In this document: positions 43,318-52,336 of the stretch, in pieces | Position numbering within the stretch: position 1 is the stretch's first letter | Layout: every line of letters starts with the position of its first letter | Assembly: GCA_963714205.1 (NCBI GenBank) | Contig: CAVQNQ010000004.1 | Location: 868,001 to 932,000 of the forward strand | Source of the DNA: CAVQNQ01 sp963714205 | GTDB lineage: Bacteria; Acidobacteriota; Terriglobia; Bryobacterales; Bryobacteraceae | Length of the DNA stretch: 64,000 bases | Direction of reading: 5' to 3' | The notes under the pieces: generated by a model | The model's input: only the letters and a program-made list of their open reading frames with translations | Databases searched by the model: none | Told to the model about the DNA's origin: nothing | Program-made: the position numbers and the translations under genes

Positions 43318-44397
43318 CTACTTCGTCGCGGCTCCGGCGTTGCGGACCCACTTCTGCACGCGCAAATTTTTAATTTCAGCGACGTAGATGCTGCCTTCCG
43401 AATCGACGGCGATGTCGTGCGCGAAATCGAGTTTGCCCGGCGCCTTGCCAAAGGAGCTCAATACCCCCAGAACCTTGCCGTCCAGGCTCAGCTTCGAAAT
43501 GCGGTTGTACATACCGTCGCACATGTAGATCGCGTTTTCCTTGGCGACGTAGTAGATCGCCCAGGGCTGACCCACGTCGGTCCACTTGGTGATGAACTTG
43601 CCTTCCGCATCGAAAACCTGCACGCGCGAGTTGGCCCGGTCGGCGACGTACACGATCCCCTTGGAGTCAACCGTAACCGCGTGCGGCAGGTTGAACTGGC
43701 CGTCCCCAGTGCCGTGGGTTCCCCAGTGCCGTACGTACTCGCCATCGGGATTGAACTCGATTATGCGCGCGTTTCCATAACCGTCGGAAACGTAGAAATA
43801 GTGATTGGGCAGGAACCAAAGGTTGGTCGGCCGGTTGAAACCCACGTGGCTTTCGTTGTTGCTGGCTATGCCCTGCCGGGTGCCGATCACCATCAGGCGG
43901 CGTCCCTCCCGGTTGAACTTGTGGAGGAGGTGGCCGTCAACGTCTATCAGCCAGATATTGCCATCCGGGTCTACGCGAATGCCGTGGGAGCCGGTGCCGT
44001 GATTGTTCGATGGCGTCATGCGAACCGTGTCCTCGCTCCACGATTGAATGAATTTGCCATTCTTGTCGAATTCCATGATGGGCCAAGCCCCGCGGTTGGC
44101 TATCCACACGTTGTCCTGCTTGTCCACATCGACCCCCGAGGACTCGCCGAAGTTGTAGCCCTTCGGCAGGCTCGGCCAGTTGGCGACAAGGTGGTACGGC
44201 AATTGCGGGCCTGTCTGATGCTTCTGGGCGAGCTCTGCGGCCAGATCTGCCGGGACCCGGTCTGGATGAAGCGCCGCCTGCGTGGCTTGCCACGATGGCG
44301 GGGCCGCTGCTTGTTGCCCCACCGCGGGCGGCCTTGCCACCGGCGATGTGAACACAATCAAGAGTGTCAAAACGACGACGTAGAACCGAACTTTCAT
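43318..44397 (-). CDS. exported NHL-repeat beta-propeller protein
   Basis: 359 residues from ATG 44397 (AAGGTGG upstream). A signal peptide (FYVVVLTLLIVFTSPVA) precedes six-bladed NHL repeats: GVDVDKQDNVWIANRGA, GIRVDPDGNIWLIDVDGHLLHKF, AVTVDSKGIVYVADRANSRVQVF, DIAVDSEGSIYVAEIKNLRVQKW. The layout resembles the propeller of peptidyl-glycine lyase-type and SMP-30-like proteins, but no catalytic signature is clear. It probably sits in the periplasm, binding or hydrolysing a small ester. It lies 117 bases downstream of the dehydrogenase gene and 94 upstream of the cupin gene on the same strand; the three may be one transcript. Confidence 0.78.
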   Translation of the reverse strand: MKVRFYVVVLTLLIVFTSPVARPPAVGQQAAAPPSWQATQAALHPDRVPADLAAELAQKHQTGPQLPYHLVANWPSLPKGYNFGESSGVDVDKQDNVWIANRGAWPIMEFDKNGKFIQSWSEDTVRMTPSNNHGTGSHGIRVDPDGNIWLIDVDGHLLHKFNREGRRLMVIGTRQGIASNNESHVGFNRPTNLWFLPNHYFYVSDGYGNARIIEFNPDGEYVRHWGTHGTGDGQFNLPHAVTVDSKGIVYVADRANSRVQVFDAEGKFITKWTDVGQPWAIYYVAKENAIYMCDGMYNRISKLSLDGKVLGVLSSFGKAPGKLDFAHDIAVDSEGSIYVAEIKNLRVQKWVRNAGAATK

Positions 44398-44514
44398 AAG
44401 CCACCTTCCATTACGCAAGATAAACGGACATTGCGCCTGCGCATGCGGACGGTTTACCATGCGGCGCTGTCCGGCGTCAACCCGGACGATTCGACTCGAG
44501 AACCTCTTCGCGGA

Positions 44515-45603
44515 TCAGTAGCCGCGCTGCTTGTCCACGACGTTCATCAGCGGCAAGCCGCTCGAGTAACGCCGGACGTTTTCGGCCAGCAACCCCACCA
44601 GACGGCCCTGGCGTTTCGGCGCATAACCAGAGGTATGGCAAGTCATCAGCAGGTTCGGGCAATCCCAATATGCTCCAGTTGATGGATAAGGCTCGGGGTA
44701 CACTACGTCCAGCCCCGCGCCGGCGATCCAGCCTTCCTTCAGCGCCCGGACCAGCGCCTTCTCGTCCACCAGCTCTCCGCGGGAGAGGTTGATGAAGTAC
44801 GCGGTCTTCTTCATGGCCCGGAACACCTTCTCATTGAACATCGCAGAGGTTTCCTTGGTGAAGGGCGCCGCGCATACCACCACGTCCGATTGCGGGATCA
44901 TCTCCATCAGCCAACCCGGTTCGCGAAGCGTGTCCACGAAGATCGGTTTGGCCATGGGCTTCGCATCCGTGGCCAGGATCCGCATGTTGAAGCCATAGTA
45001 GGCGCGCACAGCCGTGGCCGACCCCAGGCCGCCCAAGCCGACGACCCCCATGGTCATGCCATCGATCTCCACCAGGTTCCGCTCGGCATTCCAGATCCGC
45101 TTCTCGAACTGCGGAATGTAATACTTATTGAACCCGCGCGACAGGCTCAACACCATCCCGATGGCCGTCTCCGAGATAGGCGGCGCAAAAATCCGCGCCG
45201 CGTTCGTCACCACCACGTTGCTCTTGATCAACTCCGGAAACAGCACGGTGTCGACGCCCCCTTCGGTGGCCTGGAGCCAGCGCAGGTTCTTCGCCTTCGC
45301 CAGCATCTCCGCGTTAATCGCGCCGAATACGACGTCGGCCTCGGGAAGCAGCTTGTTCAAATCGGCGGCGCCGGCTGGCACCGTGATCTGGATGTCTTTG
45401 CCTTGGGACTGGATCTGTTGAATCTCCGCCGCCGTGTAGGTGGGGGGAGGGACTACGTAAGAGGCCGCTGCCGTCACGATTCGGACCTGCTGGGGTGGCG
45501 GATCAAAGATCGCAATTCTATCCGAGTCAACCAGCCCGGGCACCGCTGGAGCGGCCGCTACGGCGGACAGGAACGATCGACGAGATACCGAATTATCGGT
45601 CAT
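44515..45603 (-). CDS. Tat-type D-2-hydroxyacid dehydrogenase
   Basis: 362 residues from ATG 45603 (GAGGAGA upstream). An N-terminal VSRRSFLSAVAAAPAVPG looks like a twin-arginine signal. The D-2-hydroxyacid dehydrogenase core follows: GMTMGVVGLGGLGSATAV is the NAD(P) Rossmann loop, the catalytic Arg lies in FINLSRGELVDE, the Glu in VYPEPYPSTG, and the His in LLMTCHTSGY. The enzyme would oxidise or reduce a 2-hydroxy acid. Export is odd, because a nicotinamide cofactor is not free in the periplasm; it would have to travel bound, as in glucose-fructose oxidoreductase. It is divergent from the aldo/keto reductase gene, which has the same type of signal. Confidence 0.88.
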   Translation of the reverse strand: MTDNSVSRRSFLSAVAAAPAVPGLVDSDRIAIFDPPPQQVRIVTAAASYVVPPPTYTAAEIQQIQSQGKDIQITVPAGAADLNKLLPEADVVFGAINAEMLAKAKNLRWLQATEGGVDTVLFPELIKSNVVVTNAARIFAPPISETAIGMVLSLSRGFNKYYIPQFEKRIWNAERNLVEIDGMTMGVVGLGGLGSATAVRAYYGFNMRILATDAKPMAKPIFVDTLREPGWLMEMIPQSDVVVCAAPFTKETSAMFNEKVFRAMKKTAYFINLSRGELVDEKALVRALKEGWIAGAGLDVVYPEPYPSTGAYWDCPNLLMTCHTSGYAPKRQGRLVGLLAENVRRYSSGLPLMNVVDKQRGY

Positions 45604-45878
45604 AATCTTCTCCTCTTCTGCGCATCGGTCGCGCCTTTCGGACTCATGACCGGCGTGGCCATAACCGGGCGGCCCACGAAGATCCCGGCGATACTTTAAA
45701 GCTCGGTTCTCCGCGGGTGCGACCTCCCATATAGTAACCGGGATAGACCCCCGGGAGCCACGGCAACGGCATAATCCATCGTGCGGGGATGGGCGCCTGG
45801 ATATATACTGAGAAGATCCGAAATTCCAAAAATGGAAATTCCGGACAGCTCTTCTCATCGGAAATTCAAGGAGGCACA

Positions 45879-47033
45879 GTGAAAACCGACACTTCTCGTC
45901 GCAATTTCTTGGCCGCCGGTCTGGCTCTGCCGGCCGTCGGTCTGGCATCCACAACGTCCGGCCCCACTCCGGCTCCGCAGCAAGGGGCCTCGCCGCAAGG
46001 CAAGATCACATACCGCACGCTGGGCAAGACCGGCTTGAAGGTCTCCAGCGTCGGCTACGGCGCCATGATCACGTCCGACGCGACCGTGATTACCCGCGCC
46101 GTCGACATGGGCATCAACTACTTCGATACCTCCCGCGGATACTCGGGCGGCCAAAACGAGCGGATGGTAGGAATCGGGTTGGGAGCGAAACGGAAGGACG
46201 TCTTCATTTCGTCCAAGTGCGAGGCCAAGGACAAGGCCGGTTGTCTGGCGAATCTCGAAACCAGCCTCAAGGAGCTCAACACCGACCACCTGGACGTCTG
46301 GCTGCTGCATAAATACGACACTGCGGCCGAGATCTCCGACGAACTAGTCGACGCGCTGCGCACGGCCAAACAGCAGGGCAAGGCGCGGTTCATCGGCGTG
46401 AGCACGCACGGGTTCCCGGATGTCGTCGATCGCGTCATCCAGTGCAAGTTGGACGTGCTCCAGACGCTGTATAGCTTCGCCTCGCCGGCGACATACGGCC
46501 CGGCCATCGAGAAGCTTCACCAGGCCGGCGTGGGTGTAGTGGCCATGAAGGTCATGGCCAAGTCGGCGCCGCGCGGCCAGGTCGGCCCTGCAGGGGCGCT
46601 GGCTAAAGCCCCCAATTTCGCCCCGGCGGCGCTCAAGTGGGTCCTCAAGAATCCCTCCATAGACACCACCGTCCCAAGCATGACGGATATCGATCAACTG
46701 GAGCAGAACTTCAAGGTCATGGCGGAGAAATTCAGCGACGCCGACGCCAAGCTCCTGACCGCCCGTCTGGAGGAGATCACTCCTTATTTCTGCCGGATGT
46801 GCGGCGAGTGCGAGGGCCAGTGCCCCAAAGGTCTGCCGGTGTCCGATATGGTGCGTTTCGTCATGTACGCGGACGGCTACGGCCAGTTTGCCTTGGGCCG
46901 GGAGAACTTCCGGCGGTTGGCCGCCGAGCACCAGGAAGTGCGGTGCGGCGACTGCAAGGCTTGCGCGGTCCAGTGCCCGCATGGCGTCCACGTGGCGCAG
47001 AGGTTGATGCGCGCGCAGGAGTTGTTCGCGTAA
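45879..47033 (+). CDS. Tat-type aldo/keto reductase with two [4Fe-4S] motifs
   Basis: 384 residues from a GTG with AAGGAGG five bases upstream; an ATG at 45789 has no such site. A twin-arginine signal (TSRRNFLAAGLALPAVGLAS) precedes an aldo/keto reductase barrel: Asp and Tyr of the tetrad in YFDTSRGYS, Lys in ISSKCEAKDK, His in WLLHKYD. After about residue 310 come two ferredoxin motifs of the C-x2-C-x2-C-x3-C-P type, CRMCGECEGQCP and CGDCKACAVQCP. This is the iron-sulfur subgroup of aldo/keto reductases, here exported. It probably handles sugar-like carbonyls with electrons from iron-sulfur centres. The nearest gene, 9 bases downstream, is a lactonase-like propeller, which fits oxidation followed by lactone opening. 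Confidence 0.88.
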   Translation: MKTDTSRRNFLAAGLALPAVGLASTTSGPTPAPQQGASPQGKITYRTLGKTGLKVSSVGYGAMITSDATVITRAVDMGINYFDTSRGYSGGQNERMVGIGLGAKRKDVFISSKCEAKDKAGCLANLETSLKELNTDHLDVWLLHKYDTAAEISDELVDALRTAKQQGKARFIGVSTHGFPDVVDRVIQCKLDVLQTLYSFASPATYGPAIEKLHQAGVGVVAMKVMAKSAPRGQVGPAGALAKAPNFAPAALKWVLKNPSIDTTVPSMTDIDQLEQNFKVMAEKFSDADAKLLTARLEEITPYFCRMCGECEGQCPKGLPVSDMVRFVMYADGYGQFALGRENFRRLAAEHQEVRCGDCKACAVQCPHGVHVAQRLMRAQELFA

Positions 47034-47042
47034 TCAGCCGGC

Positions 47043-48173
47043 ATGGCGATGAAAAGGTATCGAGCAGTTTCATGGCTGGCGGCGGCCCTCTGGGTCGCCC
47101 TGGCTCTCTTGCCGGCGGCCGCGGCGGATATGACGGTTTATTTCGGCACCCATACGGCCGGTCCCGGCAAGGGTTTTTCGGTTTCTCATTTCGACACTGT
47201 AACGGGCGCGCTGAGCAAGCCTGAGTTCCTGTTGGAAACTCCCGCGCCCGCCTATTTCGTGATCGCGCCGGGCGGCCGCCGCCTGTACTCCTGCAACTCG
47301 ACGGGATTCGTCAGCGCGTATTCGATCGATCCGGCCACCGCGCAACTGAAGCTCATCAGCCAGAAGTCGAGCGGCGGCGGGGACCCCAGTTACATCAGCC
47401 TCGACCGGACCGGCCACTATGTTCTCGTGGCCAACTTTGACAGCGGCAACGTTGCGGTATGGGCGCTCGATCCCGAAGGGGGCCTGGGAGAGCGCACCGC
47501 CTTTGTGCAGCACGCCGACAGTAACGCGGACCCGCAGCAGCGATTGCAGCCTCACGCGCACTCGATTCGGGTGGATCCCAGCAACCGCTTCGCCTTGGTG
47601 GGTGACACGGGGCTGGATAAGCTGTTCATCTACAAGTTCAACGTGAAGGACGGCTCGCTCTCGCCCAACGACCCGCCGTTCGTGAAAGCGGCTCCGGGAG
47701 CGAACCCACGGCACGTGGCGTTTCACCCCAACGGCCGCTGGCTTTACGTGCTGACGGAGGCGGGCAGCACCATCATGCTGTTTAACTGGGATACCAGGAG
47801 CGGTGCCCTGTCCGAAGTGGAGACGGTTTCGACCTTGCCGAAGGATTTCCAGGGCAAGAGCGCGTGCGCGGAGATGCAGGTGCATCCGAGCGGAAAGTTC
47901 GTGTACGCGTCGAATCGCGGGCGCGACAGTATCGCCGTCTTCTCGGTGGATGCAAAGACCGGGCGGCTGACACTGATCCAGGACGTTCCTTCCGGTGGTA
48001 AGACCCCGCGCAACTTCGACCTGGATCCCACCGCGCACTGGATGCTGGTGACGAATCACGACAGCAACACGGCGATGGTGTTCCGCATCGACCAGCAGAC
48101 TGGCAAGCTGACGCCGACCGGGCAGCCGGTGGACGTGCCGTACCCATTCTGCCCGCGGTTCCTGGCGCGGTAA
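47043..48173 (+). CDS. exported lactonase-type seven-bladed propeller (YbhE/Pgl-like)
   Basis: 376 residues with a signal peptide (SWLAAALWVALALLPAAAA). The blades match the 6-phosphogluconolactonase (YbhE) family: YFGTHTAGPGKGFSVSHFD, PSYISLDRTGHYVLVANFDSGNVAVW, the conserved QPHAHSIRVDPSNRFALVGDTGLDKL, NPRHVAFHPNGRWLYVLTE and ASNRGRDSIAVF. Cytoplasmic members hydrolyse 6-phosphogluconolactone; this exported one probably acts on a free sugar lactone. It follows the aldo/keto reductase by 9 bases, so the pair is an operon. A second ATG two codons later is an alternative start. Confidence 0.87.
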   Translation: MAMKRYRAVSWLAAALWVALALLPAAAADMTVYFGTHTAGPGKGFSVSHFDTVTGALSKPEFLLETPAPAYFVIAPGGRRLYSCNSTGFVSAYSIDPATAQLKLISQKSSGGGDPSYISLDRTGHYVLVANFDSGNVAVWALDPEGGLGERTAFVQHADSNADPQQRLQPHAHSIRVDPSNRFALVGDTGLDKLFIYKFNVKDGSLSPNDPPFVKAAPGANPRHVAFHPNGRWLYVLTEAGSTIMLFNWDTRSGALSEVETVSTLPKDFQGKSACAEMQVHPSGKFVYASNRGRDSIAVFSVDAKTGRLTLIQDVPSGGKTPRNFDLDPTAHWMLVTNHDSNTAMVFRIDQQTGKLTPTGQPVDVPYPFCPRFLAR

Positions 48174-48304
48174 TCGGCGCAAAGTCCGCGGGCCGGCGGC
48201 GCCCACGCCCTAAGACGTCGAAATCCTCGAATCCTTGTGCCCCGGCGCAGCCTCTCATCAAAGAGGGGGTATCGGTGTCATTACGGCCACCCCCGGAGGC
48301 AGCC

Positions 48305-50498
48305 ATGAAGATAGGCCGTCGAGACTTTCTTCGCGCAACCGCCCTGGCTGGAGGCGGACTGCTTTTGGCCTGGTACCCGGATTCCGAGGCCCAAACTCAG
48401 GGGCCGGCACCGCAACCACCCCCCCCGCTCTCGCCCAACGCCTTCATCCGCGTCGCCCCGGACGGTTCCGTCACCATCATGGCCAAGAATCCCGAAGTCG
48501 GCCAGGGAGTCAGGACTTCATTGCCCATGCTCATCGCGGAAGAGCTGGACGTGGATTGGAAAGACGTGAAAGTGGTTCAGGCCGAGCTCGACGAGTCGAA
48601 ATACGGGCAGCAGCGCGCCGGAGGAAGCACCTCGACGCCGCGCAATTGGGATCCGCTGCGGAGAGTGGGAGCGGCCGGCCGCGCCATGTTCATCACCGCG
48701 GCAGCCGAAACCTGGAACGTTCCCGAATCGGAGCTTACCACGGCATCCGGTAAGGTTATGCACCAGCGGACGAACCGCACGGTGAGCTACGGCGCGCTCA
48801 CGGCCAAAGTAGCGACGCTGACTCCTCCGGATCTCTCGAAAGTCAGACTCAAGGACCCCAAGGACTACACCATCATCGGCAAGCCAATTCTCAGCGTCGA
48901 TATTGCCGACGTTGTGACCGGCAAGCCCGTTTTCAGCATCGATTTACCGTGCCGGGAATGCTGTGGGCGGTGTATGAGAAGTGTCCGGTGTTCGCGGGCA
49001 AGGTGGTCGAACGCCAATCTCGACGAAATCAAGGCGCTGCCGGGTGTCAGGCATGCTTTTATCCTCGAAGGGACCAAGGTTCTGGGGGGCCTGCACAGCG
49101 GAGTCGCGATTGTCGCCGATAGCTTTTGGCAGGCGAACACGGCCAGGAAAAAGTTGAAAGTGACTTGGGACGAGGGCGAGACCGGCCAAGAATCGAGCGC
49201 CTGGTACCAGCAGCGCGCCGATGAGCTGTTCAAACAACCACCCACGCTGGTGCTGCGCAGGGATGGCGATCCCGAGAAAGCCATGCAGTCCGCTGCCAAG
49301 GTGGTGGAGAGCCGGTATTCCTTCCCGTTCCTTTCTCATGCGCAGATGGAGCCGACCAACTGCCTGGCGCATTACAAGGACGGCCAACTCGAACTGTGGA
49401 CCCCGAGCCAGGCGCCCGGTCAGGGCCGTTCGGAGATTGCCGCGCTGCTGGGCATCCCCGAGAGCGCCATCCAGGTGCATCTCATCAAAACCGGCGGCTG
49501 TTTCGGACGCCGGCTCGACAATGATTACGCCCTCGAAACGGCCTTGATCTCGAAGACGATTGGAGCGCCGGTAAAGCTGATGTGGACCCGCGAAGACGAT
49601 ATGGGCCACGATCACTACCGCGCGGCCAACTTTCACTATCTGAAAGGCCGGTCTGGACGCGTCCGGCAAACTGATCGCCTGGAAGAATCACTTCGTGAGC
49701 TTCGGCGACGGCCGGCAATTCGGCCGCGCGGCGGGCATGCCAACTCCTCAGTTTCCGGGCGGCTTCATTCCGGACTACGACATGTCGGCTTCCGTCATCG
49801 CCTCGGGCGTGCCGCTCGGACCGATGCGCGCTCCCGGCAATAACGGAATCACCTGGGTGTTTCAATCCTTCATCGACGAACTGGCCCACGCCGCGGGCAA
49901 AGATCCCGTCGAATTCCGGCTGGAGCTTCTGCAATCCACGCGTGTGAGGTCTTCTAATCCAGACGATCCCGAGGTGGACGCCGAACGCACCATCGGGGTT
50001 CTGAAGATGGTCGCGGAAAAATCCGGCTGGAACCCGCGCCAAAAACTTCCCGCGGGAACCGGCCGTGGAGTCGCGGTCCTCGACAATCACGGGTTCGCCG
50101 CAACGGTCGCCGACGTTCGGGTGGATGCGGCCAACAAGGTGAGGGTCAATAAGATCTCGGTCGTGTTGGATTTGGGCAGCCAAATCGTCAACACCAGCGC
50201 CGCCGTCAATATGGTCCAGGGTGGCGTTATCGAGGGCATGAGCCAGATGCTCTGGGAGATCACGATCGCCAACGGCCGGGCGGTTCAGACCAATTTCCAC
50301 CAGTACCCGCCGATCCGCATGGCGCAAGCTCCTCCGCAAATCGAAGTACATTTCCTGAAGACCGACAACTCGCCGTCCGGTTTGGGTGAGCCGATGCTTC
50401 CCCCGGTTCTGGCCGCCATCGCGAATGCGATCTTCGCGGCCACGGGCAAGCGGATTCGTACGTTACCGCTCGCTAAGAGCGGCTTTCAGTTCGCGTAG
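48305..50498 (+). pseudogene. second molybdopterin subunit (aldehyde oxidase type), three single-base indels
   Basis: A close relative of the intact large subunit at 38955, with its own Tat signal (MKIGRRDFLRATALAGGGLL) and GGAGG upstream of the ATG. The frame is lost three times: one base missing in the T-run at 48942-48948, one extra G at 49009 that restores it, and one extra G at 49646-49647, after which the true frame runs on to 50498. Read through, it would be a 730-residue protein with GGSTSTPRNW, TGGCFGRRLDNDY and the catalytic GLGEPMLPPVL. Between the first two indels about 20 residues are scrambled. No [2Fe-2S] gene lies beside it. Sequencing error or recent decay are both possible; the third indel would remove the C-terminal third. 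Confidence 0.85.
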
Positions 50499-50588
50499 AC
50501 GCCTGCGGACGCCAACCCGGAGTTCGGGATTCCCCAGCCACTTGAAATCTTCCTTCTCCGCGCACTATAGTAGGCGAATAAGAGGCGA

Positions 50589-51857
50589 ATGGAAGATCTT
50601 CAGCAACAACTCGCCGCACTGCGCCGCCAGATAGCGCGCATCGACCGCAAATTCAGCGGCCAGCCCGCAGCCGGAGTCCCCTCCACGGCTGCCCCGCTTC
50701 CCACGCGTTACTTCATAGAAGAACTCATGAGCGGCGAAGTGGTGCGCACGGCCCACGGCGAGCACTTCGAAACCGGGAAACTCTGGGAGCGCCACCGCCG
50801 CCATGGCAGCGTGGAAATCTCCGGCCTGACTGAACTACCCGAAGATCTGCTGGGGCCGCTTTCGGCCTCGGCGGTCGCGAGCGTGCCGCCTACCCGGTGG
50901 GCGTTCCTCGACACCGAGACTACGGGCCTGGCCGGCGGCACCGGAAGCTATGCTTTCCTGATCGGCGTCGGCTCCATCGAGCCAGCCGGTTTCCGCCTGC
51001 GCCAGTTTTTCATGCGCGATTACGGCGAAGAGGCTTCCCTGCTCTGGCGGCTGGCCGAATACCTGGCGCAATTCGACGTGCTCATCACTTACAACGGCAA
51101 GGCCTACGACCAGCCGCTGCTGGAGACCCGCTTCCGCATGGCGCGCCCTTACGGCGCCCCGCCGCACCCCTTCGACCGCATGACGCACCTGGATCTTCTG
51201 TTCGGCGCCCGCCGCCTGTGGAAGCTGCGCCTGGAAAGCTGCCGCCTGGTGGACTTGGAAAACCAGATTTTGGGCGTGGAGCGCGAGGGTGACCTGCCCG
51301 GCGAAATGATCCCCTACTGCTACTTCGAATATCTGCGCACCCATCAGGCGCTCAGGCTGGTCCCCATCTTCCACCACAACGCCATCGATATCCTTTCGCT
51401 GGCCTGCCTCACGGCCATCGTGCCGTTCGCCTTCCGCTCGCCCGAGCGCGCCAACCTGCTGCATGGCGCCGACCTCATCGGCCTGGCGCGCTGGATGGAT
51501 CGCCAGGAGCGCCGCGAAGAGGCCCTCCGCCTGCTCCGCCGCGCGGTGGACCTGGGCCTGCCCGACGACCTCCTTTTCAAGACGCTCTGGGATATCGCGG
51601 GCCTGGAGAAGCGTCTGGGCCGCGAGGAAGCCGCGCTGGCTGCGGTCTCCGAGCTGGCCGCTTCGCGCAACCCGTTTCGGGCGCGCGCGCTGGAGCATCT
51701 CGCCAAGCATTACGAGCACCGCGAGCGCAATTGCGGCGTGGCCCTCGAAATGACGCGCGCCGCCTTGGCGGTCGAGGACACGCCGGACTTGCGCCGGCGC
51801 GAATCGCGCTTGGCGGCGCGCGTCAACCGGCCGCGCCCGGGCCGTTTGAAGCTGTAG
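50589..51857 (+). CDS. RNase H-like exonuclease-domain protein (YprB-like)
   Basis: 422 residues. The central domain is an RNase H-like DEDD exonuclease fold: FLDTETTGLAGGTGSYAF carries the first Asp/Glu, LITYNGKAYDQPLLETR the second Asp, and HHNAIDILSLACL the last Asp. This is the YprB/RNase_H_2 type found in many soil bacteria. The N-terminal 100 residues are of unknown function, and the C-terminal 120 residues are Arg- and Leu-rich helical repeats. No signal peptide. The function is probably nucleic-acid processing, but no assay-based role is known for this subgroup. The codon usage is very GC-rich. Confidence 0.8.
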   Translation: MEDLQQQLAALRRQIARIDRKFSGQPAAGVPSTAAPLPTRYFIEELMSGEVVRTAHGEHFETGKLWERHRRHGSVEISGLTELPEDLLGPLSASAVASVPPTRWAFLDTETTGLAGGTGSYAFLIGVGSIEPAGFRLRQFFMRDYGEEASLLWRLAEYLAQFDVLITYNGKAYDQPLLETRFRMARPYGAPPHPFDRMTHLDLLFGARRLWKLRLESCRLVDLENQILGVEREGDLPGEMIPYCYFEYLRTHQALRLVPIFHHNAIDILSLACLTAIVPFAFRSPERANLLHGADLIGLARWMDRQERREEALRLLRRAVDLGLPDDLLFKTLWDIAGLEKRLGREEAALAAVSELAASRNPFRARALEHLAKHYEHRERNCGVALEMTRAALAVEDTPDLRRRESRLAARVNRPRPGRLKL

Positions 51858-51863
51858 ACAGCT

Positions 51864-52187
51864 TCAGATGGTGCGCGTAAGTTTGCCGCCGCTCACCGAG
51901 ATCGGCCCGTTATCGGTGGATACGCGAATGGTGCCGCTCGCACCGTTCCACTCGATGGTGCGCCGGCCCCGCCCGGCGCCCATGAAGGCACCCGCGCAGG
52001 CTTCCGCACGGCAATTGATGGGGCCTAGCCTGGCCTCGAGGCGCACTCCCGAGCGGAACTTATCGGGCAGGTTCAGCGATACCGGCCCATTGATAGCCCG
52101 CGCTTTGAGGGTGCCGCTTACCCCGCCCACATTGATCGGTCCGTTGCGGCTCTCGAGGTCCAGGAACGCATCCTTGGGCGCGTGCAC
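51864..52187 (-). CDS. DUF4097-like adhesin-domain fragment, 5' end missing
   Basis: The C-terminal half of a beta-helix-like domain: LDLESRNGPINVGGVSGTL, then SLNLPDKFRSGVRLEARLGPI, then RVSTDNGPISVSGGKL. The called start is a GTG at 52187. Reading further upstream in the same frame, the sequence still looks coding (VSIESLWPGGSLG, GRFTFSGPGGD) to about 52320, but has no start codon before it runs into the start of the M28 peptidase on the other strand. So it looks like the 3' remnant of a longer DUF4097 protein cut by a rearrangement. It could also be an independent short gene from the GTG. Confidence 0.5.
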   Translation of the reverse strand: MHAPKDAFLDLESRNGPINVGGVSGTLKARAINGPVSLNLPDKFRSGVRLEARLGPINCRAEACAGAFMGAGRGRRTIEWNGASGTIRVSTDNGPISVSGGKLTRTI

Positions 52188-52336
52188 GATGAAATAAACT
52201 TCCCACCTGCCGGCGTCGCCGCCCGGCCCGCTGAAGGTGAAGCGTCCGGCATTATGCGCGATCGAGATGCCTAAGCTACCTCCCGGCCAAAGGCTTTCGA
52301 TTGAAACCGCCGATCCAAGCGTGCTAGGTTTCGGAC

